From: Hydractinia symbiolongicarpus
Taxonomy: Eukaryota; Cnidaria; Hydrozoa; Anthoathecata; Hydractiniidae
Direction: 5' to 3'
DNA: 64,000 nucleotides
Assembly (NCBI RefSeq): GCF_029227915.1
Contig: NC_079882.1
Location: forward strand, 29,688,001-29,752,000
The first letter of the stretch is position 1; every line of letters starts with the position of its first letter. The notes under the pieces are model-generated. The model searched no databases. It was given only the letters and a program-made list of their open reading frames with translations, and had not been told where the DNA came from. The position numbers and the translations under genes are program-made. Positions 11,101 through 25,000 of the stretch are shown here, in pieces.

Positions 11101-14100
11101 ACCATAAATTTTAATTTTTTTTTTACCTGTGGCTTATCAGATTCTGTTTATTTTAAGTGTATGTGATGCACTGGCTTTGTGTGTGACAAACACAATTTTC
11201 GCGTCACTATACCAGAATTATATCATTAAGCGTTGTTGGACTTATTTGTGTAAATAGGGTTTACTGTTTGTTAGTCAGTCATGACCTACAAATGAATCCA
11301 AGAATAACACTGTTGTAACATGTTACCATTGTTGTGTAAAGTGACATTTGGAAAATAGATGCTATAATAGCAGACAAAGAAACAATTGTCTTCATTATAG
11401 TACACTTAACTTTTCTATTTTCAAAAAGATTTATAGAATCTGAAGGATGAATAATCAAGCCTTTGTACCTTGGGAATAATGATAACTAACATGTATTGTT
11501 TATTGATACCAGATTAGTACTTCAAGTTTATGCTGTATTGCCTATAAAATGTTTTTAAATTTTTCTTTTTCTAAGTAATCTTTCTAAGTAACCTTTTTTC
11601 AAATAGCTAAGTTTAGTTTGTACTGCTAAGTTAAGAAAGATTTTTAAAGACAGAAAATTCATTCATATCTATTTAACATTTTCAATGGGCATTTTGAAAA
11701 ACAAGGGTTGTACTTTATATGATTCAGCAATTTTTTCAAAAGTAACATGGTAGCCTTTGCCTTTTTCTTATATTTTACGTATTTTTAGGTGTATTTATCT
11801 CTTTAGACACGTATAACGCCTGTGGAATCATCTATGCAAGAGTTTAAAAGCTATTTGGAAACAAACGGAGCGTCACTAAGTCAAACAACTGAATTTGTAA
11901 CTTTCTACGCTCTTCCTTTCGTACCAAATCCGAAAAGTCATCCTACATTTCAACCTTTATTTGAGGTAAGACACAAAGTAATTTCGTCATTAAATCAACT
12001 ATGTTACATGCTATTATGTGATTTAACAGTAAAGTATGGCTTTTTTTTTATAACAAAAACAATTTAGCTGTTTGAAGGTTAAACATGAAGGATCATGCTT
12101 TGCTCAATAACTTTCAGATAGCATTACTATGCTTTGTAATCTTTATGTTTATAAAGAGTTTGTGAACTAAAGAACACTTTCCACTTTTGAGTTCTCCTTT
12201 ACATTAATTTGATGTATGCTAATTTTGTGGTATTGGAATTCTGTTTGCAATATAATTTAAAATTGGGGGAATTACAGAAAGTGATATTTTAAATGTCTTT
12301 CTCAAATATTTCATTTACACATGTTGTACTGATAAGAATGTCTAAGAGTTATCTGATAAAACTGTGTATGTTCTCATCTATTTCAGTACAGATAGATAAG
12401 GCATGAATATATTTTTTGATTTACAATAATGCTAGACAAGCACTATTATCCATTACCATAACCTGGGTAGTTGTTCCTTATGTGGTGTGATACATGTCAT
12501 CTGCTTAATTCATGCTGACACCTGAATCCTTCAAATGTAGAGAACCTGATAAAGCCGTATGACTGCTTGATGTAAACTAGTCTGCAGGTTATCCTGACAT
12601 AAAAACAAGTTTTAAGAGCTTAATACAAACATTATTTTAAATACAAAAACAAAGTTTAAATAAGTTTAAATAATTTTTTTAGGAAACTTGGAGGGATGAG
12701 TTAAAAGAAAGTTTGGAAAAAATTTTAAATGGTGCCTTGTTTGCAGAGCCGCTTCCTCAACTTTACAAGTTGCATGTATCTTTTCATTGCATCCTTAATT
12801 TTATTCTGTCAATGTTACTGACATCAAATGTCTAAATAAGAACTACAGATTTTGTAGTGTGAAGAATGGTCATAATGCAAGATTTAATGTGCATGAAATC
12901 ATATCTGTAAGATGGGGGATATTGTGAAAAAGAGTGTTATTGTAAAATTTAAAAAAAAATTGAGCATGATGTGTATTTTACATTTCTAAGAACGTCTAAA
13001 TTTAGCTAAGGCTTGGAGTGTTTGTTTTTTACATTTTTTTCAAATGTTTTTTTGTGTTCTTTCAAAAACTTTGCGAAATAGATACTTCAACAAAAGGTAG
13101 GGAAATATTTTGTCAGATTTTCTGATATATAATGATAAAGATTTTGTTGGACTGAAAGAGATGATTTTTTAGTTATTTTGTTTAAAACGGTTGTTTCTTA
13201 GTATTAATCTCTATTTGATCAGAAATTATAATGAGCAAATAATGTTGTTATAGTCTTGTAAGCGACTTGATTAAATTGTATAAAGCATTCTCAGAAACCC
13301 TGAAAAAGCTATTTTCGACTTAGAATTTATCCTGAATTTTTTAACTCATGAGAGAAACCAACTATATTAACTTTAAATTGGGGGACTTATAGACCATTTC
13401 ATACAAGTTGTGAAGGAATAAGATTTTATTAATATTCCAACCACTCTGTTGAAATTACCATTTAGCCACTAATTTAGTGTAAACAATTTCTTTGACAAAG
13501 TATTCAAACAGGTTGGAGCAGATCGTATGTTGCATAAAGGTGAGTTAGAATGTTAAAAAATGTATTAAACAGTCCATTTTAATTTGTTAGCTATATGTCC
13601 TCTTCATGCGTTCGAAATTCTTCGATTAAAAATTTATAAACATTTAAAAATAGAACGTGTAAATTTAAACATCCGTTTCAAGCCAACGATAATAATTCAA
13701 AGTGGGTATGTTTATGCAAATTTGTTCAAACTAGTCGGTGGCTCGTAGAAAAATCCACGGATTTGCCTGTCTTTTTATACCGTATTACGTGCGTCTTGCT
13801 ACTTGCGCGGCTGAGCTACCATTTGGATGTATATGGATGCATACAGGTATTATAATATAGATAAAAAATCTCATCAACATTGTGGTGTGTGGTGTGTCTC
13901 ATATTTTGTTATATGCCAGTCTCTTTTCCATGCCTGTTCGTTAATTTATTAGAATTCTCTCATAGAATGTTTTAGAAATGATTAAAGTACAAGCAAAAAT
14001 ATTCAGATTTTATTCAAATTATTCAAGTATATTAATACTAGTGTGTTGTCCAAAATGTTCGTCAAACCGCTGCTTCGTGCTAAGGAAATAGCAATGCAGT

Positions 14101-17100
14101 ATTAGTACAATGAGCTACCAATGAGCTTGAATAATATATTACAAAAAAATTTAACAGACTTTTAAAGCTTTTCTATAATTTCAATACCAATTCTCACCTT
14201 CAAATTCACCTATGAATATTTTAATGCAATATTTTTGATCTTAGTTGATATTTTACATGCGCAAACTTGGAATTTAACTGTGTTATAAAATGTGCAATGA
14301 CAAAAGTTAAGTAAATTCTGCCGAAAATGATCAGCTAGTTAAAAAGTTTTTAGGATGTTTTAATATTTTTCAATGGCAACACAACTGCACATAGCTTCGT
14401 ACAAAATAGCATAAACGATATAATTTGAGAAAATAATAACGAACTGGAAAAATGAAATAAGAGCTTTAGATGTAATGCAGTTTCTTTAAGGTAGCTAACT
14501 CTCCACCTCAGGTTTTAAGGTAGCTAGGTCAAAAAAGAATGCTTTTAAAAAGTATTCTTTGCAAAATATGAAGATTTTTTGCTCTTGATACTTTTATTAT
14601 GAATTGATATAATCAAAATCCCTTCTCTATTTGATTTTGTATTAAGTTTGTTATTTTTAAATACTAAAGTAAGCTCAGTATATTTATAGTAAAGTTTACA
14701 TATCTACTCTGCATTGGACATTGAATGACATTTCCATAAAGCAGAACCTATTTATTGAAATGCCACTTGAAAAATGTCATCAATTTTTTCACTTTTCTAT
14801 ACATGGGAATACCAATAGTTTATTTAAATTAACAAGAGTAATTATCTTTTTTTCAGGAAAAGCAGAACAAGAGCAAGAACTAAATGATTTAAAAAAACAG
14901 TTGAAACTACATGAAAATCGAGCCTCTGAATATTTCAAAAAATTCGCAAAACTTCAAGGAGATTATCACAACTTGATTGGTATTTCTGCTGAATTGGTTG
15001 ATTCATTAGAAAAGTGTGTCCGTGGTCAAATGGTAAGAATTTTGCTTGCATATTTATTATGTCATAGTTTTGTGTGGTAGTAATAATACTATTAAATTAT
15101 ATAGATTACTCCAGAATACCTACAAAATATTTGTCAAAGATTGTTTGGCCAGACACCAGGCCAAAGTGTTGACTTGTCCAAACCAGGCACAGTAAGTATT
15201 TTTCTGGGTTTTCTATGCAATATTTTAATATCTTATAATATCTTTATTGCTCAATTCGGCCCAATGGACATGGCAGTATTATTTAAAGTTATTGGTAAAT
15301 ATATTTTTTTAGACCTCAAACTTGTTGCGTGCATCTATAGCTAATGACAACTTATTGACGTGAGTACTATTATTGTTAAACAATAATAATTTTTGATCAG
15401 AGAGTATCATTCTTGATCCAGAGTGTTAAATTGGTTGTAGATTCTTTAGCCTTGTAATTAACCCAATCTCTCTTTAGTTCCACTTCACTAAAAGATTCGC
15501 ATTATCCTTCTCTTGACTACAATAAAATTCAGGTGGCATTGGAAAGTGATCTAGATGATAGGAAAAAAACCTTATTACTTCAAGCATTAATATGGGTAAC
15601 TGCGTTTCTTTTGGTATATTTGTATATCAATAAACAACAGTTCGTCACAATTTTGAAATGAATATATATCATATATATCATACACCACATAGTATATTAT
15701 CATGTATCACATATGGATTTAGAATATCTAAAACCAGTCATTCAATAGGTTTTTCTTACTACATTTTCAGCGCATGACGAAATCGGATGCAGGGGAGCAG
15801 AGAGATGGAGTGATCACTGCGTACATTTCAAATGATATTCTTGGATGTGAAAGTAAAGCTACTGTGTCTGTGAGTTTGTTGTTTGTCAGTTTACTGTGTG
15901 TTGATAAACGTGGTAGTTGGTCAGGCTACAAAGCATAAGAACATGTTCGTAAAGCTATGTGGCATGTCTTTTTATTTTTATTTAATAACATAATTCAAAA
16001 AATGTTGACACCGATATTTTTTGTTAGAATGCCGTCTTTGTTTTACTCACTAGAGCTACGTTACTGAAATATTTGAATCTTCTGTGGACATGGTGAGCGA
16101 ATACCTTTCTCGATTTATCAACACTGTTGCATCGTTTGCTGCAGGTCGTGTGTACTTAGCGCAGTCAGAACTTCTGATAAAAAAGCTGGTGCGTATGCTT
16201 ATGAAAACTAAGAATGAATCATCTATAAGTGAAAACGTGTTGGGAGCTCTACAAAAATTGAGTTTAAGGTATTATGTTTTCATTTTCACTATTTTTTTGG
16301 TTGTTAATTTTTTTGTTTTAGTTATGTTGAGGAAAAAAATGGAAACAAAAGTTTATAATTTGTCACTATCAATTTACCTATTTTTGTTTTGATATTTTTG
16401 TTGTAAATACATATAATACATACTAAAACTTACCTGTGTATAATGAAATGTATAGTAATATGGTTTAAATTCTAATAATAACATAGCAATAATATAAAAA
16501 GAAAGAACAACATTTTAAGCTAAGGTTTAAGTAACTATTTTGTTGATAAATTTGTGGTAATGTAAAACTTTGAAACCAGGGATGTATTTTTCCATCTAGA
16601 CGTCGTGTTCAAAGTACATTAATTGACTCAGCTGTAGTTGAGTGGTTATTTAAAATGTTGGAAGAGCCTGATAATCTATCAGATTATGCTCTGGAATACA
16701 CAGTGGCTCTCTTAATGAATCTTTGTTTGCGTACCACAGGTAAATGTTCCATGTTTCATTTTAGAAAGCATCTCCTAATTTCTATGTTACCTGAGTTTTT
16801 ATTTAAGATTGCAAATAATATTTTCGACTGCATAGGGGACCTATTGCACTTGTATTTTTTTATGGAAAGATTTTTTATCCAGTTTTCCCTTGTAATTCCA
16901 TAAAGCAGTTGATTGCTATAACCTAATTAGGAAGCTGGCAATAATTTATGTAAAATTTAATTTTATTGTTTTGCAGGAAAAAAGAAATGTTGTTTGCATC
17001 CAGAAAAAATTCTTAAGCTGTTAATTGATCTGCTTTCATATGATAATCAGGAGGTACTTTAATAATTACGTCTTGTTTTGTGACATTTTTTAAAACAGTT

Positions 17101-20100
17101 CTGACTGATTACTGTAAAAGAATAAGAACACAAAAGTCCTGTCAGTTTCTTGAATTGCTTGTTTTGAAACAAAAGCATCTGAAAAGACCGAATTTCTTTC
17201 TAAAATACTCAAATAAAATTGTGTCCGAAACAGAAATATGCCTTCTACAACATGGTTCTTTATTTTTAGATCCGCCCTTATATTAATGGAACTTTGTACA
17301 GTATACTTTCATTGCCATCAATAAAAGCTGCTGCTGTGCATATGGTATGAAATCTTGTTTGCATGTTTTTTTATTCACTAAAAATATATCTAATTTTTAT
17401 TCTTATGTGCAGGGCTACATCCATTGCATGTCTGTACATCCATTGCATGTGTGATGTTATAAATAAAAATTCGAATCAAGTAAATTTTTTCCCAATAATA
17501 AGCAAAATACTGTGCAGTTTAAAGTCTACATTCATTAAATTTTAACAGTTGTAATGCTTACAAGTGACTTTTCACAGGGTTTGGAAGAAATTTTAAACAG
17601 CTACATGCAAGATGAAACTCAGGATCAACACCAGTTACGTTTTATCATAAAGCAATTAAACACAGGTACGAAATGGTTTCCTGTGATAAAAAAACTTAAA
17701 TTGAACTTAAATTGAAAAAATGCCCCTAAGTATGATTTCGAACCAGAAAGCAAGTATATATTTGTTTCAGAATCTTGAGATCTCTATATCTTTATGTTAA
17801 GATGGTAAAATGACATTGTATGAATTATTAGGTATTTATGTATTTATATTTAGTGGAATTGAGATCAGATGATGAGGTGGAATCTGAAGGGGAAGATGAT
17901 GATGACGATGATGATGATGAGGCATGTTATTAAATTATTTTAATTTTTTAATTTTTAATTGTTTGTTTTATTCGCCTTGTTTGTTTTTATTTTCACTGAG
18001 TATAGAAATGACAGTGAAGGCTCCGTTAGATACACAGAAAGATGTATTTTTAAAATACAAACAAAATATGGAAAAAAATGAGTTGCATGACATGAACTAT
18101 TTGTAAATCTAAGTCATTAAAAAGTTAAAGATGGGTGTGCCATTTGCACAATCAAACGAAAACAATTTCCAACATTTTTTTACAGGAAGGAGATGCAGTT
18201 GATGCAGAGAGTGACAAAGATGAGACAGTTACTGCTTTAATTGATGAACAAAGTGGTGAAGAACTTTTATGTGCTCAATATTTGCATGTAAGATAATAGA
18301 AAATTATGGACTGATAATACAGGATGATGTTATTTTCTGTCATCATGTTTGTTGTCATTGTTTTCTTTTTTTTCTTCAGAAGACAGCTGTTAAACCGTCT
18401 GCGATGAAAAATAAAAAGGTAGAATTATTTGCAACAACATTTTTCTCTTCAAAATTTTTTAAATATCACCATGTAATTTTCAACTATTGTTATTAACAAC
18501 GTTAACTTTTTTCAACCTTGCCTAAAATTGATCTCTACCTAGGGGATAATTCACAAATCAAAAAGTGTACACTGTACATCAATTCAGCGTCTCTTCCTAC
18601 CTTGAGTGTCAAAATAAAAAATGTAACTTTTAAGTATCGTCAATCCCTAAAAAGTGCTCACACATACACTCGTGTAAAGCATGTATGTGGACGACAAATC
18701 AGTCAAGTAATACTTTCTATCCTCTACAAATTGTTAAGTTTTACGGTATTGAAGTTTAATTTCAAAGGATTTAACCCACTCTCTTCCTAAAATTAGAATT
18801 GACTTTTAGCATTTAGATTTCAAGAAGAAATTTAAAGTTGTTTTAAAATTGTAAATCTAAAACATACTTCCTGTTAGAAATCAACGTCTTGTAAGCTCTT
18901 ATTCAAATCTTAATTTTCTTACTTTCTTTAGATCAGACAAAGTGTAGATGAACCTTTTACAAGACCTGTAACACCTGCAACTAGGCCATACAAAACACAG
19001 TCCAATATAGGTAGTTATATTTAAATTGTGATATATACTGATGTTTAAAAAGTAGATTCAGGCCTGTAGCAGTCTTAAGGGCCCAAGCTACCACGTCACA
19101 TCCCCCCTCCCAAAAATAAAAATGTCGATCATGGTCAATATGGGGAAACTTGTGCAGAGGATTTGTGTGGAAGGTTAAAATGTGAAGATCCCATCCCTGC
19201 CAAAACATTCGGATGTGTACTACAGCCATGAGATTTTATCTTTTAAAGTATCCGCAAAGAACATTTTCTAAACTTTCATGTTGTGAAATAATTATTATTC
19301 TATCATATTTGTTCTCTCTAGAACTCTCTACACATCAACCAGAAGTTCTTATTTCTCAGGTACATCTCGCTTTTACTTTTTTTGTCAGGAAACATTTTGA
19401 GTTTTTGCATTGCTATTAAATTCTTTGTTCCAGTTTTATCATGCAAATAGTTTTTGTTGTGGTTGATTTTAGGGAATCCACATCCACAAATTGTACAATA
19501 TGTACACTTTTCTAAAACAAACTACGCATTGCATTGCAATGCAATGTCATTCAATTACGATGCAATGCAATGCAATGCGATGCGATGCAATGACATGCGA
19601 TTCTATGTGATGCATTGCATCGCATCGAAACCAAAACGAACTTCAGTTAACAACCAAAACGAACTTCAGTTTACTTTTTAGCGTTCTCTGTACCTGGAAA
19701 ACATTAACGCAAACTTAGACACATTTCATTATGCAAAATAAAAATCTTAAACAATGTTTTTGTATCCTCTTACTAAATAATAATGTTATTGCTGGATTCG
19801 TACCTATTTATATTTTTTGTTTTAAAGATACTTTTTGTGGGGCCTCTGTTCATGTTGATATTAATTTTATTGGTATCCAAGAAAAATTTACTATGAATAT
19901 TCAGTTTCATAAAAATTTTCTGAAAAAGGAACGGAATCTTTCTTAGTTGAAAGGATAAATTTACGTCTTTAAACTGACAATTTACCATAATTTTTAGAAA
20001 TGAACAAAATAATCTTATCGCATAAAATTATTATAATCAAAAAAGTTTTCTTGTCGACACCACAAAAACAAAACATATCAACATTCCCTCAGCTGATTAT

Positions 20101-20973
20101 CATAATTTTCGTTGTTCCACCGTGCATCCACTGTAATCTCTTTTTCTTAACAGGAGAGACCTCGCACATCATCTTCAAAAGGTAGTAGAAGACCACCAGC
20201 AGGTAACAAATACAAAAAACAGTTTAGAAATGCTGTACATATGCTCTAATTTTTAATTTAGTTTAGAGAAATAATCCAAATTTCTGTGACTAATGTTATT
20301 TTTAAATTGTGTTTCGTGTATTTTGCAGAACAAGCAAGAGCAAGAGATGCAAAGGTAATTTGTTTAGCATTTCTTTTTTTGTTATTACTGTGCAATTATG
20401 TTGTAACTATGTTTGTTAATGACTGATTCGTCTTTTTTTAGCCGAATGCTCACAGCAAGCAGCGTCAAGGGTGAGTAAATATTTTTGTAACTATAAGCAT
20501 TGGTGAGATATTGTTGTGAATAATCTTCTTTTCAGGAAATTCTTATGTGATAATATCTTTATGTTGCTTTTGTTAATGTTTAGAGGCAAAAGTTTCAAAC
20601 AAGCTTTTGCTACTCGTCCGAAAATACCAAGAACCCCAGACACTGGCAGTGAAAGTGGTTCGCGTCCAACTTCTTCCACCGAAGTGCCACCATTAACACG
20701 TTCGATTTCACCACCACGACCTGCGAGTGGGAAAGGTTGGAGCTGAAATTTATCTTAACATCTCCTTTTTAATACAGCTGGTTGAAAGATTAATGTTGAA
20801 ATATAAATTGGTGTTGAAATTAGCTTTAAAAAAATACAGAAGATTTCCCAAACTTGCTTTTATTTCAACTTGCAAGAGAACAAGCTAAAACCATCGGTTT
20901 ATTTTAAGAGTATAGTCGTTTTTTCTATTCTTTTTTAGCTCCAAAAACTTCAAGTAGAACCTCACCACGATAA
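8132..20973 (+). CDS. ARMC9: ARMC9: LisH and armadillo-repeat ciliary protein
   Basis: Orthologue of ARMC9, a ciliary base/basal-body protein (Joubert syndrome locus in humans). 26 exons: 8132-8182, 8964-9089, 10913-11071, 11807-11965, 12683-12775, 13512-13539, 14857-15032, 15105-15191, 15313-15359, 15478-15595, 15771-15869, 16054-16268, 16600-16739, 16977-17053, 17270-17344, 17578-17665, 17854-17921, 18186-18287, 18380-18418, 18932-19010, 19322-19359, 20154-20202, 20329-20354, 20442-20470, 20584-20735, 20939-20973. They sum to 2355 nt, 784 aa (long human form about 818). LisH motif [10 protein letters not shown] lies at residues 18-27, across exons 1-2. Exon 4 carries [18 protein letters not shown], nearly identical to human. 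Residues 206-235 are coiled-coil-like; 265-580 are the armadillo region ([25 protein letters not shown]). An acidic run (594-602) and a Ser/Pro-rich tail follow. Intron 17 has a GC donor. Junctions in the less conserved tail (exons 19-26) are least certain. Confidence 0.93.
9480..9914 (-). pseudogene. Possible pogo/Tigger-like transposase remnant in ARMC9 intron 2
   Basis: The minus frame 9666-9914 reads [20 protein letters not shown] followed by acidic residues. This resembles the C-terminal end of CENP-B/pogo-type transposases, where a Trp-x-x-Val ... Cys-Phe pattern is usual. The flank at 9482-9510 reads ACACTCAAACCTGTGTTAACC, resembling the ends of such elements. No catalytic DDE region was seen, so it would be a dead fragment. 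The assignment rests on recall of the family pattern and is tentative. Confidence 0.35.
13730..13865 (+). repeat. Dispersed repeat, CCACGG-TTTGCC family, copy 1
   Basis: This segment in ARMC9 intron 6 shares ATCCACGG.TTTGCC, TTTATACCG.ATT and GCTACT.GCGC.GCT.AGCTAC with 56986-57121, and part of it with 57318-57415. The copies diverge substantially. No coding capacity; family unknown. Confidence 0.6.
17922..17923 (+). other. GC splice donor, ARMC9 intron 17
   Basis: Exon 17 ends GATGAG and the intron begins GCATGT. The nearby GT (GCAT|GTTATT) would create a stop when joined to exon 18, whereas the GC donor keeps frame and leads to the conserved SGEELL segment. Confidence 0.75.
19535..19630. 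repeat. GCAAT/GCGAT low-complexity repeat
   Basis: Imperfect five-base units (GCAAT, GCGAT, GCATT) and their complements fill this part of ARMC9 intron 21 and can form hairpins. Not coding. Confidence 0.75.
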
Positions 20974-21545
20974 GAGATTGGAATCGAATTATTTAAACAC
21001 CAACAAAAATTTTATAACGTTTATTTATCTTAGAATATATCTTGCACATTTTTTATGGAAAAAATGAAAGAACATGTTTTTGATAGGAGACGCCTGTTTA
21101 GGATTCACTAGTTTTTGTACATAGCTAAAAGTCGTTGATTGAATAAGTGATTTTGTAAAGAAGGTCTTATCAATGGTTTTCTATCTCGTCATGTAACGAC
21201 GTACCAAAAATTCCGAAATTTTTTTTCTTTAAGCAAACTTTTTTGTGTATCTCATTATGCCGATCCTTATAATACAACTTCATGTATATTACGAATTGTA
21301 AATTATGAAATTTTTAGCCTGCACTGTGTTATATGAATTGGAGAGATTATTGGTACATAATGTATTAAGACAGAATTTGAGTTTTTTTTATCAGAACATT
21401 AATCCCTATAAAACACCTCACCCAATGTTGTTGGTTCTGTTATCAGCAAGTTCTTAAAATATGTTTAAAATGTTAGTTATATAAAATTCTACTCTGAGTA
21501 GCACGATAAATGTGAGTGAGTTAACTAGAAAACGAAGAGATAAAA

Positions 21546-21890
21546 AATAAATAACTGTATATGGTTGCTATAAACTGTTATGTTATTTGTTTCAAAACTC
21601 TCCCTCGTTTTCGATGCTTTCCTGTAAGTCTGCGATAGTTTTGTTAGATTAATACCCTATGTTGTTATGGTAGAATAATATTGATATTTATTCATGAGTT
21701 CTTCTGATGAGTTGAATCACAAAGGATGAATGTGATGTAGTGTCTGGTGAGATGCAATTATATCTGGTATTTTATGTTATATTTCATATAGTCGACTATA
21801 GAACAACAACTGTTTTAGTGGGGTTTTTTTGGAAATGAAAATTCGATAAAAATAAGATCTTTGATTTGTAATGATTAACTCACTAATAAA
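21546..21890 (+). terminator. Candidate polyadenylation signals for ARMC9
   Basis: AATAAA occurs at 21546-21551 and 21885-21890, both downstream of the ARMC9 stop and before the RAP1 start. AT-richness makes chance matches common, so which one is used is unknown. Confidence 0.35.
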
Positions 21891-21987
21891 AAGTGTATGA
21901 AAGCTGTGTTACTTGTTTTGGAGTTTAAACTTAAAAGATAACCAACCTAATTTGTTCTCTCTTTTATTTTGTTCTACTGTTCATTTT

Positions 21988-21989
21988 AG
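21988..21989 (+). promoter_or_regulatory. Splice-acceptor-like AG upstream of the RAP1 start
   Basis: TTCATTTTAG ends 16 nt before the RAP1 ATG, only about 1 kb after the ARMC9 stop on the same strand. It could be a spliced-leader acceptor, or the 3' end of a 5' UTR intron. Confidence 0.5.
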
Positions 21990-22005
21990 CCAGCTAGATA
22001 CAAAC

Positions 22006-25000
22006 ATGGATGATACCGATTCAAAAAAGCCAATTTTTGATCAGCTTAAATTCTTGATGAGACCAGGTCCTAATCGTGCGGAAATTAGAAAACTGATTGA
22101 GGTGAGCACTAACCGATAAAGGTCTTGTTCCTTGTTGTTATTCGTCTTTGTTTTTGCTTTTGGTCTGTTTTCTTGTTACAGTTGTTTTTCATGTTAATTT
22201 TCTTGTTGGACAATGCGGAAAATTTTAAAATATACAATTCTTTTTTATCTTTTAAGAAAAAGATTCAAAAAATGTTCATTTTGTTCGTGCAGTTTATTAT
22301 GTCAGTCTGCCACCGCAGTAGAACATAGGGAATAATTTATTTAGCAAACGTTTGTAAAATCACATAGGTGACTGTGTTGTTTTTGTTATTGATGTTGTTA
22401 CATTGTTTATTTTCATTGTTAACGTTTCCTTACGTTAACGTTTCGTTTATAGTATATCTTTTTTTATAGGAAAACGGAGGTGTCTTGGTTAGTGCAATAA
22501 AGGAAGGAGTTATCAGGCAAGTCTACTTCTTGAAGTAGAAGTTGGTCGTTGATAGACTTTCATTTCATGTGATAACACCAACATGAAAGTGGTTAACCCT
22601 TATTTTGTTTTTAAATACTCATTACGCTGCTGGGGCACCCGAATACGTACCCAGGACACCACATCATGACGCTTAGTTGACAGAGATGCATAAACAGAAA
22701 TGAAGGGGGTCTTACTAAAAGAATGAGTTGCCATCATATTTTCTGTATAAGAAGAAGTATGAACTAACCAACTTTTTATTACTCAGTAGGAATTTACGAT
22801 TTCTTTCTATATACACCCACAATCCACAAATTCCAAAAAAACAAGGAACAAATTGACCTCTTTTTGCCATCAAGTTCAGTGAGGCGCGTTTCTTTTATAA
22901 ACTATATTATTACGTATTATTATTTGATTTATGTAGCCAGGATGACCCTATAGTTCCTATTGGTATTGCTATTAACAGGGCTCCTGCAAAAGGATGTCCC
23001 AGTGCATTTAACGCTTTCACTTGAGCTAATAATACGATATCTTAAAATCGATTGGAAAACGTTGTCTGTGACAAATCACGTCAAGAAAGTAATAACAGCT
23101 AAGTCTTTGTTGTAACGAGAAAGTTAATTATCCTTGGTATGAAATCACTGTAGATTGTTTGTCCCCTCCCAGTGCCTTAACTTTCTGATGTCTTAATGTT
23201 GTGTCTGCATCTGTTAAGTAAGCAATGCATTGTTAAGTAATTAAAGTGAGGAAACAACACAATCCACAGCTGTACACGCGTACATCTGTTCTAAAATGAT
23301 GGTAAAATTTATCAGTTTTAAAGATGAAGAGTTGATTTCATGGAAGAGATTAAAAGATGCAGTTGGAACGAGTAAAATGTAAACGCAGAAATCTACAACA
23401 ACATAACAGCCTAAATTTGTAATTAGGCTGTTTCCTGTACCCATATTCCATTTTAATTTTGAGGCTAGAGATGTTTTGTATTTTAAGATTCGTGCTAATT
23501 ATGTTTTTGAGTTGTTAATAAGGATACGTGAAGATTAATGTTTTTATTAAGTTTTATTTTATAGATATTTTATTTTAGGCTGACGGACGATAAGTTGCAT
23601 TTGGAAGGATATCACACTGATTTTATAAAAGAGTCGTGTAAAAAACAGAAGCTCCTTGACAAGACAAAATATGAGTAAGTTTTAAACAAGCTGATAATTA
23701 TGTCAAGGGGTTAAAAATCCTTCCTGATGTAAAAAACCGAAAGAAAAGCGAAAGACATTGTTTTGGAAAAATTTTCAAATCCTACAATTTAATAATAGGT
23801 GATAAATTTTAATTACACTTTTAAAATTTAAAAGTCACCAAAAAAAGTATTGTTTTATTTTAAAATGAAGTTCGAACCAGTTTTAATTTTTCTTGATTGG
23901 ATGAAATTTGTTTGGCAACGTATTTTCGTCAAGTATTATTTTTTCTCCCTCGTGATTTATTGCTGTGTAAGAACGGGGTCGGGTATGCTTACTCAAATTT
24001 CATTCTTAGGATCAAGAATATACTTACAATATGCTTTTTGAAGAAAGTTTTTTTACAAATGTTCCTCTAAAAAAATCAAGATTTTAATAAAGTTGAAATC
24101 TATTCGACAATCCTCTTCTGGAAAGGAAAATTGGTGAGGTTCATAAAGCAAAGCTTCTCATATATGTTTTCTAAATAACGCAGAAATAGACCTCTGCTGA
24201 ACTACACCCGCCATTACATATATAATAAGCATCTTCTTTAGTCAATCTGAGCCTGAATGTGGTTATAGTTAGATTTGTAATAAGAAAAGCATGTAAATGA
24301 ATTTTTAAATGTGTTTGCTGAAGTTGCAGTACGTTATTAAGAAACTTATCTTGATTTTTTTTTACAGACTGCCAAGGTATAGAAGTGGCACAACATCAAC
24401 TACAATTTCTATTGATAGAAGTTTACTAACTAATGCGTAAGTTCTAAGAGTACTTACAATTGACTGACGTTTGTTGTTTTCTAACTAACAAATATATATT
24501 TGCGTGTTCTTTGATGAGCAGCTGAAATCTCTGCAATTTTAAACTAGCATCGCCAATACTTTTTAACGGGCGTTCCCAACACAAAAGTGTGAAGTACAGT
24601 CTTTTATACGATTTAATTTTACATTCTTGCCACGTGAAGTTGCTTCCTTGCAAAGACAATGAGTATACTTGACTGTTTACAAACAATCATGTGAAGGCAA
24701 ATGGTATGTTAAAATAATTAATTTTAGATTATTTATTTTGGATACTTTTAGACGTCTAAAGTACCAACCAGAAGAAGATGATGCCATTTTATGTTATGTG
24801 TCAAAATACGCAAGGATGAGTGGATGTACCGGAAGTTTAACAGGAAATCTGATTTGGAAGAAGATGCAGAGTGAAAAGGTAACGTTAAGAGGGACGGTGA
24901 ATTTTGACCTATTTTGATCGTTTACAAACACTACAACTTATCTTTGTTTGAACCAGTTAATTATTTGTTTTTACGACAACTACTTTTTTTAGGTGACTTT

